A DNA stretch of 64,000 nt from Holacanthus passer (taxonomy: Eukaryota > Chordata > Actinopteri > Pomacanthidae), in the NCBI GenBank assembly GCA_025331565.1, contig JAFREQ010000045.1, positions 1,612,001-1,676,000 of the forward strand. Reading direction: 5' to 3'. Below the pieces are notes generated by a model. That model searched no databases. It saw only the letters and a list, made by a program, of their open reading frames with translations, and was not told the DNA's origin. A program made the position numbers and the translations under genes. This document shows positions 33,840-45,325 of the stretch, piece by piece. Each line of letters begins with the position of its first letter. Positions within the stretch are counted from its first letter, which is position 1.

Positions 33840-36800
33840 CTGTGTGATAGGAAAGACCAGGTTATTAAATACAATGACAGGAAGTAACACAAAAGCATTT
33901 GAAAGGCCACAGATATGATATATGTGGAGATCCTCACCTTTTTCTTCCAGGCTTTTAGGCTCCTTGGCCAACAGTTTCACCTCCTGCTCCTCCCTCTTGC
34001 GAAGCATCTCCCTCTGAAAGCGAGCGACGGAGCGCAGCAGCTCGTCACCTCCCATCTCTGAAGGTGGCAACACGATGCTGCAGTCCAGGAAGCTGTTGAT
34101 GGCGTTCAGGAGGTCCTGCCTGTCGTCTGCCATGTAGGCCGCCTCGTGGAATTGCTGCATGGCGATTTAGATATAAACAAATTTAACAAATGAGCAATGA
34201 GGAGGACCTACTCTATGTTCCTCTTCTACACTATTGTATTTTCTCTCTTGTTTGCAGGTCTGCTTGATAAGTTTATGTGTCAACAATCCAGTATATTTCA
34301 CATTCCTTTCTTTTCCCTTGTTTCTCTAATTTTATATAAGTTAAATTTCAAGTGACTGATCTTGTATTTAAATAATACAAACACCTCGCTCACCTTGTCA
34401 GACATGAGTGTGGAGATGGAGCGTCCTATCTGGTGATAGTCCATGCTGGTGGTGGGGGGTCCCAGCAGAACAAAGAGAAACTTGACCGGCACAGGGACCT
34501 CAAGGACGGACTCCAGCTCCACCGCCTCCTGCAGCCGCACAAATGCCATGGTGGGCTGCTCCAGGAAGTCCACACTGCCTGGAAGATGGCAGGACGTAAC
34601 AGTCAGCACACAGACAGCACCGCACACCATGAAAAAATGAAGTATTTTAAGTTAAGTGAGTGAGGTTTACATGGTTTTAGTAGGGGATAACTCACCCACA
34701 AGGACAACAGTGGCTTGTGCATTTTCAGGAATTTTCTCCAGCAGCTTCAGCTCATGTTTGGATTTGGACCGATGCATACCGGTCACCACAGTCGGCTCCT
34801 TCTGCTGAAAATAGAAAGCAAAACGAGAAGAGAAATCAGGATAATGAAGAACATTTGAAACTGGGACTTTTAGAAAACACTTAAGCACTAGACTCACCGG
34901 AACCTCATGCTTCTCCATGTCGATTCGTGTGTCGGTTTCCCCCGTGGCGTGGATGGTGCCCATGAGCGGGTCGGTCACTGACGGTTCTGGCTGATGGGTG
35001 TGATTGGCACTGTGGTGATGTGTTATCAGACTGCCCAGGCTGGCTGCGGAGATGTTCCTGGGGAAAGGGCTACTGTGCTCCTTCTCATCGCTCGGGTGAC
35101 TAGGGGAGGCAGGGAGAGGCAGAGAGAGGGTGAGCAGGAGGAAGAGAGGCAGCGACCAGGCATGAAGCCACCTAGTAGCAGGAAGTGCGCAACAGTGAGA
35201 GTAAAGATGGTTTAATCGCTGCACATCCTTCATACAAATGAACATTAATCGCCAATAATTAACAGTATGAACTAGTATTAGCTTTAGTGTAGTCTTGTGT
35301 CAACATTCACACTGTTATGATGAAAAGCATGGGCAAACAAAAAACCACCAAATAGCACAAAACTTAGATTTGAGAAGCCTAATGAAGTGAGTATCCCATA
35401 TTTTACAAGAAATCAGACAAAATTAGAGAAAGTCAGACAAGATAAACAATTTTGTGCAACAGAAATACATATTTTTTCTTTCTTATCCCTTTAATAATCA
35501 CACACTGTTTAATTTATAGCCTTTAATCGTGCAACAGTTTTCATCTGTGTGCTTCTTTCCACATAATCTTGCAATCCCTCAGATTTAACTTGGGTCCTCT
35601 ACAGGGGTCTCATTTCTCAGGTTGGTTAAGAGTAATATACAGTAAATCACAATTATTTGATGAGAGTTGAAACTGAAATTCCATCAATAGGTTACTTAAT
35701 ATTCTCTCAAAGCCAAATCACTGCTTGTGTGTCTGGTGCTGCAGGTCACCTGTGTTTCAGCAGCAGGGCCCTCAGGACGTTGGCTCGGTCCTCAGCTTTG
35801 ATCTGGTCAGAAATGATCATCTGCTCCACCACCTGGTGGGCGATGCCAGGTAGGGTCTTCTGGTCCAGGTCCAGCAGCACTGCACCTGTGGACACACACA
35901 TACTGAGTTCAACTCTCTATGAACGGCGTCACTGACTTTGAGGTCACGTCCACAATGAACCAGGTTTCTATCTCTTACCGTGTGAGATGGTCTTTCGGAG
36001 CTCCAGCAAACTGCGGAAAGACAGCGAGGCCACATGAGGTTTCCCCCAGCGGTCGGTCTCCTCCTCCACGTCTTCCTCAAACTTGATCCATCGAGCCGTC
36101 TCCTTCCACTGCATCTCTTGGTTCTTGTCCATAGTCAGCTCATTCAGCTCCACAAACACCTGGAAACAACATCACAGAGGAGCACATGCAGGTGTAGGTG
36201 AGATACGGCAGAGAACAACCACACTGTCCACACAGAACGACATGCACCTTCAGCATGTGCCAAATATTTATTTACAAGGCAAAGCACTTTGTATTTATCC
36301 AGTTGATACACTCAAACATTTAAATAATTTTGCATTTCAACAAGAGTCCATGCTTACTGTCATACCAAGTGATGTATTTAAATTCAACACACAAAGAGAA
36401 ATCTTGTCCATGTTATTACCCTGAAGTAGTTGTCCAACTTAGAAAAAGATGCATAAAAACAGCCATAACATTAATATTAATATTAAAAAAATCAGAGGAG
36501 AGATAATCTGCTGCATATCTCTCAGCATCAAATATCTGCTAACAGGTTATTAATCAAACACCATGCTGGTCAGTTCACGAAGACCATAAAACAGGCTGGA
36601 AAACACTCCCGTACTTCATCGTCTTGTGTCAAAATCCACCTGCTGCATGCCTGTGAAATCACGCTCACACGGGTCAAACCTGACTCTGGCCGGTCACCCA
36701 GCCTCACCTTCTGGTACCGAGCCATTTGACCGAAGTCCACATCCAGCAGGACGCCTTCTAGCCGCGAGGCTGAGCGGTACACAACCACCGGTAACGACTG

Positions 36801-39800
36801 GAGGAGCGAGACGGTGCAGGAGAGGACTCAAACACTGATACAAGCGACGGAGTCACAAAGAACGGGGTCCTCACTTTTACACACATACCCACAGGTAACT
36901 CTCCCTCATCACACACACCTGACAGGGACCTGTTGTTTACTGGGGCTGCTGGGGGCTCAGAGTGTGTATGAGAATGTGTGTGTGTTAATAAAACATAGCT
37001 CTCCCTCTCTCAGGAGCTCCCAGTGTCTGGTTACCTAAGCTCTGCTCCCCCCGCTTTTTTCCTTTCCGTGTGTGAAAGGAAAGAACTCATTCATTCATTT
37101 TTAATTGTCTCCTTCCCTCCCGGTTCCGTCCACAAAAGAGACAGGGCAGCGCTACATTTAGGGAGAGGAAGAAGGGAAAACATCTCCCAGGATTTGCTAC
37201 AATTTAGGGTCCTTTTTGGGGCAGTTAAGTGAAGTCTGAAGTAGAAAATAAAAGATTTAAAACATAGAACTGGAATGTTTTCCCCCCCTAAACTTCCTAC
37301 ATTTACAACTGAATCTAAAAAACCCAGTCAGTCATTTCTAAGACTAATAAATAACAGGTTTTTGATTTACATAACTGCAGCAAATAAAGGCCAGTTGTAC
37401 CTTTTAACAAACATCCAGAGGTAAAAAAACATGAGAATCAAAGCCATCTCTGGGACCCTCTCCCCCTCCAGGTCACCAAACCTCACTGAATGATTTGTCT
37501 GAATCATGATCTGACATCGAGATCAAGGCAAAAAAAAAAAAAAAAAGAAAAGAACTTTCTACTGAGTTTCTGAAGGGTACTAACTTCTTCTTCATGAAGA
37601 CTTCCCCGAAAGAAAGTAACTGCTGTCCCAACTCAAAGCCGAACAAATGAGAGGAAATATTGGCTATTTGAAGTACAATAAGTTGATTGTTCATCCTCAT
37701 TCAAAGATTTAATCCATTAACTCTCATGACATTAACAACTCTGAGCCCTGTGTATCTGATTTATTAGCCTTCAACTCTCTCTTTAATCCAGATATGAATC
37801 ATGACAATTTAAAAAATGCCAAATTATCATACCAATACTACGCCAATGATCAGTTTAGTAATTTAATACAAAAATCAATCAAATAGTAATCATCCAGGCT
37901 TAAATGCCTTTTCTACCTGCACTTGAATATCCATAGTCTACCTAAAAACTATGATCATTTTGTGGGATATTTATCAACCCTAAATTATTAATTTTCAGTG
38001 ATATCTTTTTTTCGGAAGGATCAATGATAATCTGTTGAATGTATCTTTATTCTCATTTTTGTGCAAATAAACTAAACTAAATCTAGGCACTAATGCTAAC
38101 ATTTAACTTGGCATAAATTGACACGTGTCCAGCTTTGATGTAAGCAAGGACGGAGGACAACTGTAATCCCTCACCTCATGTGGGGTTCGGTCCTGCTTTC
38201 GGCTGCGAGTGGTCGGCTCTTTGTGGTCCTTGCCAATGTGCACCACTTGTCCCTTGGTGCTCTTTCTGACCAGGTGTCTGCGCACGCCCGGAACATCTTC
38301 AAAACGATGACCTGGTGGAGAAGAAGAGGAGGGAAGAAGAAGGTTGAGATGTGCTAAAGAATACAGTCCAGAGAAGACTGATGTTAAGTGACTTTGAGCT
38401 CAAGACATCCGACATATGATATAACAAAATTCAATCCCAGCATAGACAGTACATTTGTTTTATTTTGTGCTTCTGCAGCCGTCAGCATGCACACAGTGAC
38501 CTTGCACCCCAAGTTCAGATCTCAGCCCACCAAGTCACAGAGGACCAGGCCACTTTGCTTTTGTCTCTGTGGTCCCTCAGCAGGGAGTAGAGTTACTCAG
38601 CCTGGCAGCTCTACAGGCATTGAAAAGGATGTGGAGAGAGACACCGGATGGCACAGATACGACTACGAGTAAGAGTTGACTTCAAAGATCAATGGACCGG
38701 CTGGGAAAATAACTGCTGATTCATTCAACCAGAACACGAAAATAAAACACTCAACAAAATCTTACTGTAATGTTTAAAGGTGCAACAAGCATCTGAACTA
38801 CTCCTCCCGAAACCACAATTATATTGAAAAATAATAATCTTACAATAAGAAAATAAGTGAAGGTACAGAAATAAGTGAGACTCCCTTCAAGAACAGTAAT
38901 TGTCTTACCTTTATCAGAGCTTGTATGTCCTATGAAACAAATTGTGACGCTTTTACAGTTCTTCATCAATGTTTTTATGCATCTAAAAAACAGGCAGTTG
39001 TTGCATGTAAAAAAAATAAAAACTGTTCATTCTAGCTTTGAAGAGAGGGTCTGCGGTCAAGTTGCTCCATGATGTGAAGTTTGGGGCAGGCGCTGGAGTA
39101 AGACGAGGCCTGGCTGGCATGCGCCTCTTGAAGGAAGAGGAGGATTTGTGGTGGGCGTAGGGTAAGTGCTGGCACGGGTGTGTGACTACGTGCCCCCAGC
39201 TCAAACTGCAGCGTGCGACTTGTGCAAGTTTTGACAAATTTGGAAAAAGTTGCCATTTCTTGACCGGCGCCTGACCCCGCGGGGGCTGAAACTATCAGAA
39301 TGCATCAGTGAGCAGAGACGTAAATTCGCTCGGGTCGGACAAAAGGGGAGGGACAGTGATCTAATAATTCCTATTGTTGAGCGGCAGCCAGAGACAGAGA
39401 CACTTTCCCAGGATGATTTACGGTGGCGGGAAGCAGATAAAAGAAGATACAGAAAATCGCTGGTGATGAACCTGTTGGGAGGCTCGACTCTGTGTCACTA
39501 AGCCCCATAATGACCAAAAATCTGGACAATATCAAGCCCATACCTCCATCCACAGCCTCTTGATTTTGCCTTCAAGTTCACTTAACTTTTCCCCTTCTTT
39601 CATTCCACTAATGATTAAAGGTTGTGAACTGAGGTCCAGGTTTCACAATTAGCCACCATGTTGGCTCGGGCCTGAGTCCAGGGGCCTCAGCTGACAGCTG
39701 GAACGGCTAATTTAATAATGCGGGCCTGTCTGCCACACTCTCTGATAAGCTGCTGCTCTCTGCTGAGGGGTCGGCTCCCTGACGTAAATCTCCCTGGCCC

Positions 39801-42800
39801 TGAACACGACCCCACGCTGGGCCGGGGGTCGGGAACGTCACAGGGCAGCGGGGAGCCGACTGCAATGTAGGAAGGACTGGAGGTGGCCCCCAGCCCTCGC
39901 TCTAATGTTTCTGGAGGAATCTGAAGCATCAACAAATCTGAGACTTCATTACTGTTGCTCTCTAATCACACAACAAAAAAACCTGAGAGGCTGAAAATCT
40001 AAAAATACAAACAAAACAACATCAGTCAGCCACACATGCTGGAGAAATCACGTTGAGACAAAGCACTACCACATTTTTGTCCAAAGATTCAGATATTTTG
40101 GGAAAATATCAAAAAAGAATAACACGAAATGAGAGATATCTTTTTCTGCAGCAGCGAAAAAATGCAATTCCTTCTAAATGGTTACAGATTTATCTGCTTA
40201 CTGAAAATACATTACTTGAATTAATCAGAAATGGACACTAACTCAATACAATATATAACATTAACAATATTAATTTCCAGATGGACAAAGTGGATAATAC
40301 ATTCATTATACTCACTCTTGATGCCGTCCAGGTCAGCGGAGGCCAGCGTCTGAGCCTCGCTCTCATCCGTAGGGATGCGTTGGTACTTGGCCTGCTCAGC
40401 CCCCGTCATGTTGCCTGTGCGCCGGCGCTCCTGCAGGTCGTAGCTGCGGCTGGCGGAGGACACCCGGGCCAGTGGTGCGTGTTCAGGTGGCACTGACTGG
40501 GCAGTGGGGCTGGAAGCGTCGGGTGAAGTCTGCTTACTAGATAAAAGCAGAAAAACAAGACACCGTTGTAGCTCAGAAATCAAGAAGTGATAGAGGAACA
40601 GTTGTTTTTTTATGGTAATTTTCTTTCATTGATCTAAGATTTTCACCAAGAAATGTTTTAAATGTCAAGCTAGAAACATATAAACAAAAAATACTTTAAA
40701 TTATTATCAATTAATCAAATTTTCTCCATTTCTTTTGTATTTAACTTTCTTTCCTAATACTTAATTTGGTAATTTGGTTGTCACAGGAATAATATCTCTA
40801 CACTTGGTCCATGTACCAGACCCCTCTAATAAACTTGCATCTCTCAGCTCAAAACACTCAACTAATCAAAAAACTATAAAAAAGGCACATAGCTATGTTG
40901 ACAAAAGCTGCTCAGCCAACACAGATCCACCAGAGTAGAAAAGAACATAATGAACTCACCGTCCTTTAAATGTCAGTTGTCCACAGCATTTCAAGACTGT
41001 GAAACTCAGCTATGTTCCCCTTATACAAGGATGTTTCATAAAGCAAATCCTCTGTTATTAGGTTGCTCTCCAATCGACTGAAAACAAGCAAAAGGTGCAT
41101 ACGCAGCTTTATCCCAGCTCAGATTAAACCCTCATGAAGTGGAAAAGTAAATGTCATCGGGGCAGGCTGGGGCTGCTGAGGTGTGTTGTGTCCTCTATAG
41201 CGACAGGTGATATATGGGTCTCTGAGGAGCGGATTACTCAGGAGCATCAGATCATGCCCAGCAGGCCCACTGGATGCCTGAGACATGGTAACGTACAGCA
41301 TGTACCTCACTGGCCAATCAAACATGTGCCTGAGCAGTCGCACCTAACTACAACGTCTGCGAGAACATTTCAGCAACATGGTAGAAACATGAGTTATGCA
41401 ATCATCACAGCAGGAAAAGCATGATTATAAACCAGAGCCTCTCACGCCCCCTATGTGTTTCACTCACTCTGAGGAAGTTGTATCTTCAGTATCTGCTCCT
41501 TCCCCAGACCGTGGCACAATATCCAGCTCACGGGCTGACTGAGGGCTCTCTTTGTCACATTTGGCCACATGGTCTTCATCAGAAACGAAAAACTGCAGAG
41601 GAAATACAGAGCATGAGACAACAGACAACTTCATACATCAGAATAACACAGTGGAGAAACAAAAGCTCATGTGCACATTACTCCAAAGTAGGTGGATAAT
41701 ATTTTGTAGATATTTACTAGACAAATCAGTGATTATTATCTGAATGAAAGAAAAAAAATTATACATATACATACACAGTCTTAAACAATGGATGGACATA
41801 GTAAGACATATTCATGAGAGGGGAAAACAGATAAACAGATGCTTTCAGATCAACTTCACTGTGAACAAGGATAATATCAAATTAAAGCAGAACAACTTAT
41901 ATCTCAATCATATTCTACAAACTCTGCGGCAGTGGATAGTGTTCAGTTACATTATGATCAGTTTAAATCTGGTCTTGTTGTGTGAAGCATAATAACAACC
42001 AAACATGAAACCCACTGATGAATGATTAAGACGATACTGAAATATTCATAGAGGAAAATATGGTAATGCTTTAACAGTGGCGGAGCAGGTTGGGTATCAG
42101 AGCATTGGGCGCCCATTCACTCACATCTTATTGCAAATCATAAATAGACTGTATAGGAATATATAAGAAAGTCAATAATCTGACCAACACTTCAGACTGT
42201 GGATTTCAGGCTAATTACAAAGTGATTGTTTTATAATGGTGTGCTGAAGAAATCAGAAAATTTAATCATGATTAAAAAACAGAAAAGAATAGTGTCCGTC
42301 ACATCCTTATTGGAATATTTTTACTCCTAATACAGCATCAAAAGACTAAAACTCAACCAAAACAAATACAAATGACCATGTTTCAGTACAGATGTTTGTC
42401 CCTTTCAGTGCTTTCCTCTCACTAATAAATTCACTTAAAGATTAGTATGAAGTGATTACCTCCACATCTTTGACTCTCTCCGACTCAGATGGAGCAGAAG
42501 TTGTCTCTGTTCCCCCTTCCTCCTCCTCCTCTTCCTCCTCATCCTCTCCCTCCTCGATGGGGCCGCTGCTGGGAACATGGCTGCTTTTGTGATCTTTGTC
42601 CTTTCTCCTCTTCTTGTTGCTCTTCTTCCTGCGTCCCTCGGGGGCAGTTTGGACAGAGGTCGGTGGATGTGGTGAGAGGAGTGACGGTGGTCTGGGGGGG
42701 GAAATACATGTGACACATGCATAAAATGTCAAACTGCCATCTAAACTCCCAGGCTTGCCGAATAATGAAATGCACTGAACAACAAGGAGCGCGCCGTGTT

Positions 42801-45325
42801 CTTACATTCAATGTCCTCCTCGTGGTAGTTGTGGTGCTGTTCATCAGGTACCGCAGCAGCAGGGCTGAGGATCTGCTGGAAGCGCTGGACGCCCAAAGCT
42901 TTGTTCAGGTCCCCATCATCCTCCTCTTCACGGCGCGGAATTCCGTGTAGTGATGAGGTGGCAGGGGCCTCTGGCTGCAACACAAACAAATTCACAAATG
43001 CATTTAAGAAACCGACGCGTATAAAAAGAAAACTGTCAAAATGCTTCTGCTGATTAAACCTGACAAAAAGACAGCGAAATATTTTTCTATAAAATTGATT
43101 GTTATTTTTTGTCTGCCAGTATGTTTTTTGGAACCGCTTCATCACCACCCCAAAATTAATTTTCTAACTCTGTACATTACATTGTAAAAGAATAGTATCC
43201 ATCAACAGCATACTCAAAAATTAAATGTTTTTTTCTGCACACTGACATTTGAGGGTAAATATTTTTGCTAGCTGTCCAGTTTGTCAACATTATGTAATCA
43301 AAACCTGCTCAGAATTACTCTGTAGTGTGGATTTGAGACTCTTTCTTAAACTTAAACTCAACACTAGAGGGAGTTCTGGTTCTGCATAACACAGCGCAGT
43401 TTGAACATCATATGACGAGCCCTGTCATGCATGCCTTCCTGAAAATGAGCCTTAAATTGGGAACAATAGCCATGTGCATTGATCAGTTACTCTTTTTCCA
43501 TGCTGTGGTGTGACAGGGATCATGTGGGCGATAAGAGATCTGTTTTCTTGCAGCAGGATGCGGTGCCCTGCTGCGCCCAGCTCTGCTGGTGGGATGTTGT
43601 GATAAGGGTTAGCTGGAGCGGCACAGCAAGTGGATCTACTCTTACTAATGGGATCGTGCTGTAGCCACCTCACGGCAGAGTAAATGTTGCCCTGACTACA
43701 GCGCAGAGGCCTCAGATCCTGCAGCGAACCCTTCCCGTGGCAAAACTCAGGGGCAACGAGTCATCTGACGCTCCCACAAATGGTTCTCAGGACACCCAAC
43801 ATGTCAATCATATATTAGGTTTTCTCCAGTGCTGCAGGGAGTAACAGAAAGCATGTCATGATATACAGCTGCTTTTCCCCCACCTGCAGCTCCTGCTTAG
43901 TTTTGTGCCTCACGCTCTTTTCAGTTTAAGCACAGAAGACTGATAAAGACAAACACAAATACATTATAATACATTTAAAATTAGAATGGCAGAAAGTAGA
44001 TTCCCTCAAGCACTCAACTTAAGTAAAGTACAGTTATATTATTATATCAGTAACAGGGGCCATTTTTCTGCAGAATGAGTACTTTTACTTTTGATATTTT
44101 AAGTGCATTTTGCTGATAAACCTTTGTACTTAAGTAAAACTATGTTTTATATTTTATTTAATTTGAATGCTGAACTTTTACTTGTTGTAGAGTACTGTAA
44201 TACTGTGGTATCTGTAGCAATTTTTCTTTTCAAAAAGTGTGACAAAGTGCTTCAAGAACCAAAAATAAATAGAAATAAAATAATACAAATCAAATCAACT
44301 GTTTCTATCAATATAAATCAATGCATCACACCAAGAACAAGAACTGTTACTTATATGCTACTTATACACATGATGTAAATCAGCTCTTGGTACCATTTGT
44401 TCCACTTTTAACACACTAAGCTTATCAAGAGAAGAAAATGTGAAGAGGAAACTCCAGATTTCATCCTGACTTTATCATGCATACAGCTCGAAAGATGTTC
44501 ATGAATGAAGGCATGTTCAAAGAAAGTGTGAAAAACCGATTCCCATGACCCACATAACTGTTCGGAGCTTTACTCTGACCTGTTTTTACATGCCACACAC
44601 AGGTGACAGGAACAGAAAAACCTGCACTGACCTGTGGACAAGCTGAGACTTATGAGTAAAAGGAGAGACAGGTCAGCATGTTAGGCACACATTCAATATT
44701 GACCCAAGGTTCAATTCCTTATACTGTATAGTTTTTTTCTTTCCTGACAGATCAACAAGAGTCTCAAAAAAAGGAGTTAACAAACTATTCATGCACTTCA
44801 GAACAAACTGCCAAAGACAATTCAGCACTTTTAAACAGCAATACTTTAAGTAGTAGAGCAGACGTCTTTGACTTTCCAAATAAAAAAGCCTGAATGGAAA
44901 ATGTGCCTCTTAAAACCATGTAAAATTAAAAAAAAAGAAAAAAAAGAGAAGCTTTCTGTAATCGTGCATCATCCCACATCCACGTCCACGTCACCATCTC
45001 AATACTCCAATATTTAATTAGATGACTGATCCAAAACCCTTTAGTACACATATCCTATCCAGATGTGTGCTGCTACACAATCCGGCAGTTTATTTTTACA
45101 AAGCTCTCATTCATATCATGGTTTCACAGTGAATCCCTAGAGGTGGGAGAGATGTGTGAGGGATTCTCAAAGAGCCGAGAGAAATTTCCACAACCGAAAC
45201 CATGTGCAAAAACGACCCGAGGGGAGTCGAACAAAAACAAAACTGACCAGACAATGAAGAAAACCTTGACTAAGAGTAATATTTTTTGACTTCAGTAAGG
45301 AGCTTCAGGGACTTACCTCGCTCAT
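29190..45325 (-). CDS. slc4a2: Anion exchanger 2 (AE2, chloride/bicarbonate antiporter)
   Basis: Twenty-two coding exons in consistent phase: 45,317-45,325; 42,806-42,974; 42,460-42,691; 41,468-41,592; 40,316-40,536; 38,175-38,311; 35,979-36,159; 35,750-35,885; 34,898-35,099; 34,696-34,804; 34,394-34,578; 33,938-34,154; 33,633-33,839; 33,321-33,469; 32,852-33,046; 32,211-32,438; 31,583-31,672; 31,280-31,446; 30,561-30,814; 30,275-30,444; 29,582-29,755; 29,190-29,270. A probable cassette exon at 36,708-36,797 is listed separately. Total about 1,212 residues without the cassette and 1,242 with it (human AE2: 1,241). AE2 exchanges Cl- for HCO3- at the plasma membrane. The order is an acidic/basic N-terminus, a cytoplasmic domain with WKETARWIKFEEDVEEE, and a multi-span SLC4 membrane domain. 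AE2 is preferred over AE3 because the EEDIEYH and SSHHIH motifs match it. Exon 3 carries an apparent 1-bp frameshift. Confidence 0.95.
31940..32080 (+). repeat. Dispersed repeat family R5 in an slc4a2 intron
   Basis: Contains 'aatatgaagctacagtcagc', 'aattagcttagcttagcaca' and 'aaaagctagcctggctctgg', a sequence order I know from many percomorph introns. Fragments of the same family occur at 33,238-33,296 and 47,540-47,690. Confidence 0.65.
33938..36159 (-). other. slc4a2: slc4a2 cytoplasmic-domain exons (coding exons 7-12)
   Basis: These encode the globular N-terminal domain of AE2: VFVELNELTMDKNQE, then WKETARWIKFEEDVEEETDR in exon 7. In mammalian AE2 this region is known to set regulation by intracellular and extracellular pH. 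Next come the dimer-core segments AVLLDLDQKTLPGIAHQVVE (exon 8), FPRNISAASLGSL (exon 9), RSKSKHELKLLEKIPENAQA (exon 10), PTMAFVRLQEAVELESVLEV (exon 11) and QFHEAAYMADDRQDLL (exon 12). Every junction is in frame. The exon 10 acceptor is a CAGCAG tandem (34,801/34,804). Confidence 0.92.
36708..36797 (-). CDS. slc4a2: Probable 30-codon in-frame cassette (or alternative first) exon of slc4a2
   Basis: This is 90 bases with a long pyrimidine tract and AG (CTCGCTCCTCCAG|TCG) before it and a good donor after it (CAGAAG|GTGAGG). It is open throughout and in phase 0 at both ends, so it fits between the exon ending RTPHE and the exon starting VFVELNEL without breaking frame. It would encode SLPVVVYRSASRLEGVLLDV followed by DFGQMARYQK. 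In human AE1-AE3 as I remember them, PHE and VFVELNEL (or the equivalent) are contiguous, so this would be an insertion at the start of the folded cytoplasmic domain. An internal ATG (MARYQK) could instead begin a shorter isoform, as mammalian AE2 has alternative internal promoters. I do not recognise the peptide. Confidence 0.55.
42460..42691 (-). pseudogene. slc4a2: slc4a2 coding exon 3 with an apparent 1-bp frameshift
   Basis: The splice sites are sound: the previous exon ends in phase 1 and the next begins in phase 0. The start reads, in the AE2 frame, YHRHSSHHIHRPLSKLPP (human: YHRQSSHHIHHPLS). The end reads, in a different frame, GPIEEGEDEEEE through SESERVKDVE, which also matches AE2 and joins exon 4 correctly. 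The exon is 232 bases where 233 are needed. The switch point is a run of five C on the gene strand (42,640-42,644). If real, the shifted frame stops inside coding exon 5, before the membrane domain. Because all other exons are intact, a homopolymer sequencing or assembly error is the likelier reading. Confidence 0.85.
43995..44225 (-). repeat. R3-family repeat, inverted, in slc4a2 intron 1
   Basis: Holds 'cttaagtaaagtacagttat', 'gcagaatgagtacttttact' and 'ctgaacttttacttgttgta', which correspond to the complement of family R3. The surrounding 42,975-45,316 stretch is the intron between the 9-base first coding exon and coding exon 2, with nothing else recognised. Confidence 0.6.
45317..45325 (-). 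CDS. slc4a2: First coding exon of slc4a2 (three codons)
   Basis: ATG AGC GAG is followed at once by a strong donor (GAG|GTAAGT). It joins in phase 0 to the exon starting PEAPATSSLHG, giving an MSE start comparable with MSS of human AE2. An in-frame TAA lies 15 bases upstream in the genomic sequence, so the frame cannot extend further unless spliced. The leader must continue in exons at higher coordinates. Confidence 0.75.

Noticed and set aside
34667..35245. 192-codon minus-strand open frame read as a single exon
   Set aside because: It runs through an intron. The AE2-matching parts are the two exons 34,696-34,804 and 34,898-35,099, with proper splice sites between them.
29190..45325. Calling the exchanger AE3 (slc4a3)
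   Set aside because: The EEDIEYH/SSHHIH N-terminal motifs, RPTMAF/QPTMAF and SMDYH segments and total length agree with AE2 rather than AE3.
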